Below are positions 62,823 to 64,000 of a stretch of 64,000 nt of DNA, piece after piece. The notes beneath the pieces are model-generated. The model did no database searches. It worked only from the letters and a program-made list of their open reading frames with translations, and was not told where the DNA came from. The first letter of the stretch is position 1. Each line of letters starts with the position of its first letter. A program made the position numbers and the translations under genes. This DNA is from Chitinophaga dinghuensis (GTDB lineage: Bacteria; Bacteroidota; Bacteroidia; Chitinophagales; Chitinophagaceae): the NCBI RefSeq assembly GCF_003259435.1, contig NZ_QLMA01000003.1, positions 709,584-773,583 of the forward strand, given 5' to 3'.

Positions 62823-63998
62823 ATGGCAAATCCCCCAATTGTTGATATACCATTGTTGAAATATGCGACCAGCACAGATCCTGATACTTTGGTCATCAAT
62901 GATCCTCTCGATCCTCAAAGATCCAAAGTAATAATTGAGATCCCTGCTACTCCCGGTATAAAATGTAAAGTGATTAGTGTATCCATTCCCGTTGGTGATT
63001 CATCTGATACACTTTTTTCCCTGCAAACACTACCATCATGCGGTGTGAATAATACTGACTGGGCACTAAGCAGTAATAATCTCATAGGTCATCTAAGTGG
63101 TATGAATGAGGACCAGCCAGACAATGCGGAAAACTTTCTGATTGAACATATGTCTGATGATAAAACGGTTAATACACCTGTTACCATTACCATTGAAGGT
63201 TCGATAAATGGCGTTATTGGAACGGCTGTTGTTAAAGTGACAGAACTATCCACCACGGCTGATAATGAGACTTATCAAGTCAGGGAGTATTACAAGGAGC
63301 TTACCAAAGCAGGTAAGCCGGCTTTCTACCTGAATAGTTTTGTAGCATTGAATCCTGATATCTCCGGCCATCCGGTGTCAGCAATACCAAAGATGAAACC
63401 ATTTCAGATGGAATGGCAAAGCAATGGCGATACCTTCCGGATTTTCATGGATGGGAGTACAGCACCGCTTACCACCACCTCCAATAAATATTATCCTTTT
63501 CCAAGAGGGCTGACAAGAGATGCCAATTTTATTTTAGAAGCCAGTAAGAATGGCAAGATTTTATATCAGCAATTGTCAGTAACCTGCGCAGATAGCGATT
63601 TTAACGGCGGTTATATTCATGCTGCCGGCGATGTTACCATAGAAGGGTATACGAACTTTAATGGGCAACTGACGATGCACCAGCCGATGACCTGCAATGG
63701 TACTTCTACTTTTCATGAAACAATGTATGTTGATAAACTACAGATCAATGACACAGCAATGGCAGTACAAAAGCTTACCTGTGCAAGAGGTCTGGAAGTC
63801 AGCCAGGAAACGAAGCTGCAGTCCACCACCATCAGTGGAAACCTAACCGTAACGGGACATATAACCGCAAATGGTGGTGTAAACAGATCGGCTGACAAGG
63901 AAACATGGACTGCTCCCCAAAAGTTGGATAAAAAAATTAAGTATTTTGGAACTGAGCTCGGTATTTTACCGGGCTCATTCCATTTAGATTTAGTCTGA
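62823..63998 (+). CDS. Paralogous beta-sandwich protein 4 of 4, with a different C-terminus
   Basis: This 391-aa protein keeps the first two domains (YATSTDPDTLVIN, SKVIIEIPATPGIKCKVISVSIPVG, FQMEWQSNGDTFRIF). The third domain and the C-terminal helix of the others are missing. Instead, residues about 265-350 are strand-like repeats (GDVTIEGYTNFNGQLTMHQP, KLQSTTISGNLTVTGHI), like a beta-helical stalk, ending in a short tail. It is complete: the TGA is at 63996-63998. The operon may continue beyond the window. Confidence 0.62.
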   Translation: MANPPIVDIPLLKYATSTDPDTLVINDPLDPQRSKVIIEIPATPGIKCKVISVSIPVGDSSDTLFSLQTLPSCGVNNTDWALSSNNLIGHLSGMNEDQPDNAENFLIEHMSDDKTVNTPVTITIEGSINGVIGTAVVKVTELSTTADNETYQVREYYKELTKAGKPAFYLNSFVALNPDISGHPVSAIPKMKPFQMEWQSNGDTFRIFMDGSTAPLTTTSNKYYPFPRGLTRDANFILEASKNGKILYQQLSVTCADSDFNGGYIHAAGDVTIEGYTNFNGQLTMHQPMTCNGTSTFHETMYVDKLQINDTAMAVQKLTCARGLEVSQETKLQSTTISGNLTVTGHITANGGVNRSADKETWTAPQKLDKKIKYFGTELGILPGSFHLDLV

Positions 63999-64000
63999 TT

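Noticed and set aside
1..64000. CRISPR array or rRNA genes
   Set aside because: No regularly spaced identical repeats and no rRNA-like sequence were seen on either strand.

Overview
The window looks like the chromosome of a Bacteroidota bacterium of the Chitinophaga type (Chitinophagaceae). The signs are moderate GC, almost no Shine-Dalgarno sequences, several promoter-like TAnnTTTG -7 elements, a LytS/LytTR pair, TolC/HlyD/ABC-2 export genes, and a short double-glycine peptide with a Bacteroidota class I lanthipeptide leader. The species assignment is an inference from gene families and signals; no database was searched.

Layout. 1-16.8 kb is mostly core-like and metabolic. It holds the end of an unknown gene, two tandem M48 metalloproteases, a Thg1-like 3'-5' polymerase overlapping a polynucleotide-kinase-like P-loop protein (a candidate RNA-repair pair), a TolC-HlyD-ABC permease export operon, a Crp/amidohydrolase/VOC/SnoaL cluster, an orphan lanthipeptide-like precursor, a DUF5995-like protein and a PQQ-type propeller.

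16.8-33.35 kb is an accessory island. Its right edge is a serine recombinase whose frame runs antisense through a tRNA-Leu(CAG) gene. Its left edge carries a decayed copy of that recombinase end and tRNA junction, which points to repeated integration at the tRNA. Inside are two secreted transglutaminase-like paralogues flanking a mini-RHS protein and a four-TM protein, a HigBA-type toxin-antitoxin pair, a frameshifted tyrosine integrase fragment, a large protein with a HEPN-type R-x4-H motif, an XRE regulator, a 117-nt nested hairpin, and a soluble histidine-kinase-like protein followed by two small genes.

33.4-46.2 kb is again ordinary chromosome: a YbaK-type deacylase, serine hydrolase, glycosyltransferase-like protein, Csp-like cysteine-rich copper protein, YCII-like protein, MFS transporter, DinB protein, a beta-repeat secreted protein, an SMI1/KNR4-HEAT protein, a LytS/LytTR system, an alpha/beta hydrolase and RsgA.

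46.6-64 kb is the most unusual region. Eight co-directional, tightly packed genes (spacings 2-48 bp) follow one Bacteroidota-type promoter with a perfect 16-bp palindrome beside it. They encode a glycosyltransferase-like protein with a DDN motif, a 1438-aa DUF6603-like beta protein, 757-aa and 1261-aa proteins I do not recognise, and four paralogous beta-sandwich proteins. Three of the paralogues end in the same charged helix; the fourth ends in a repeat-like stalk. None has an obvious signal peptide. This is the best candidate in the window for an undescribed multi-protein system, and it may continue beyond the right edge.
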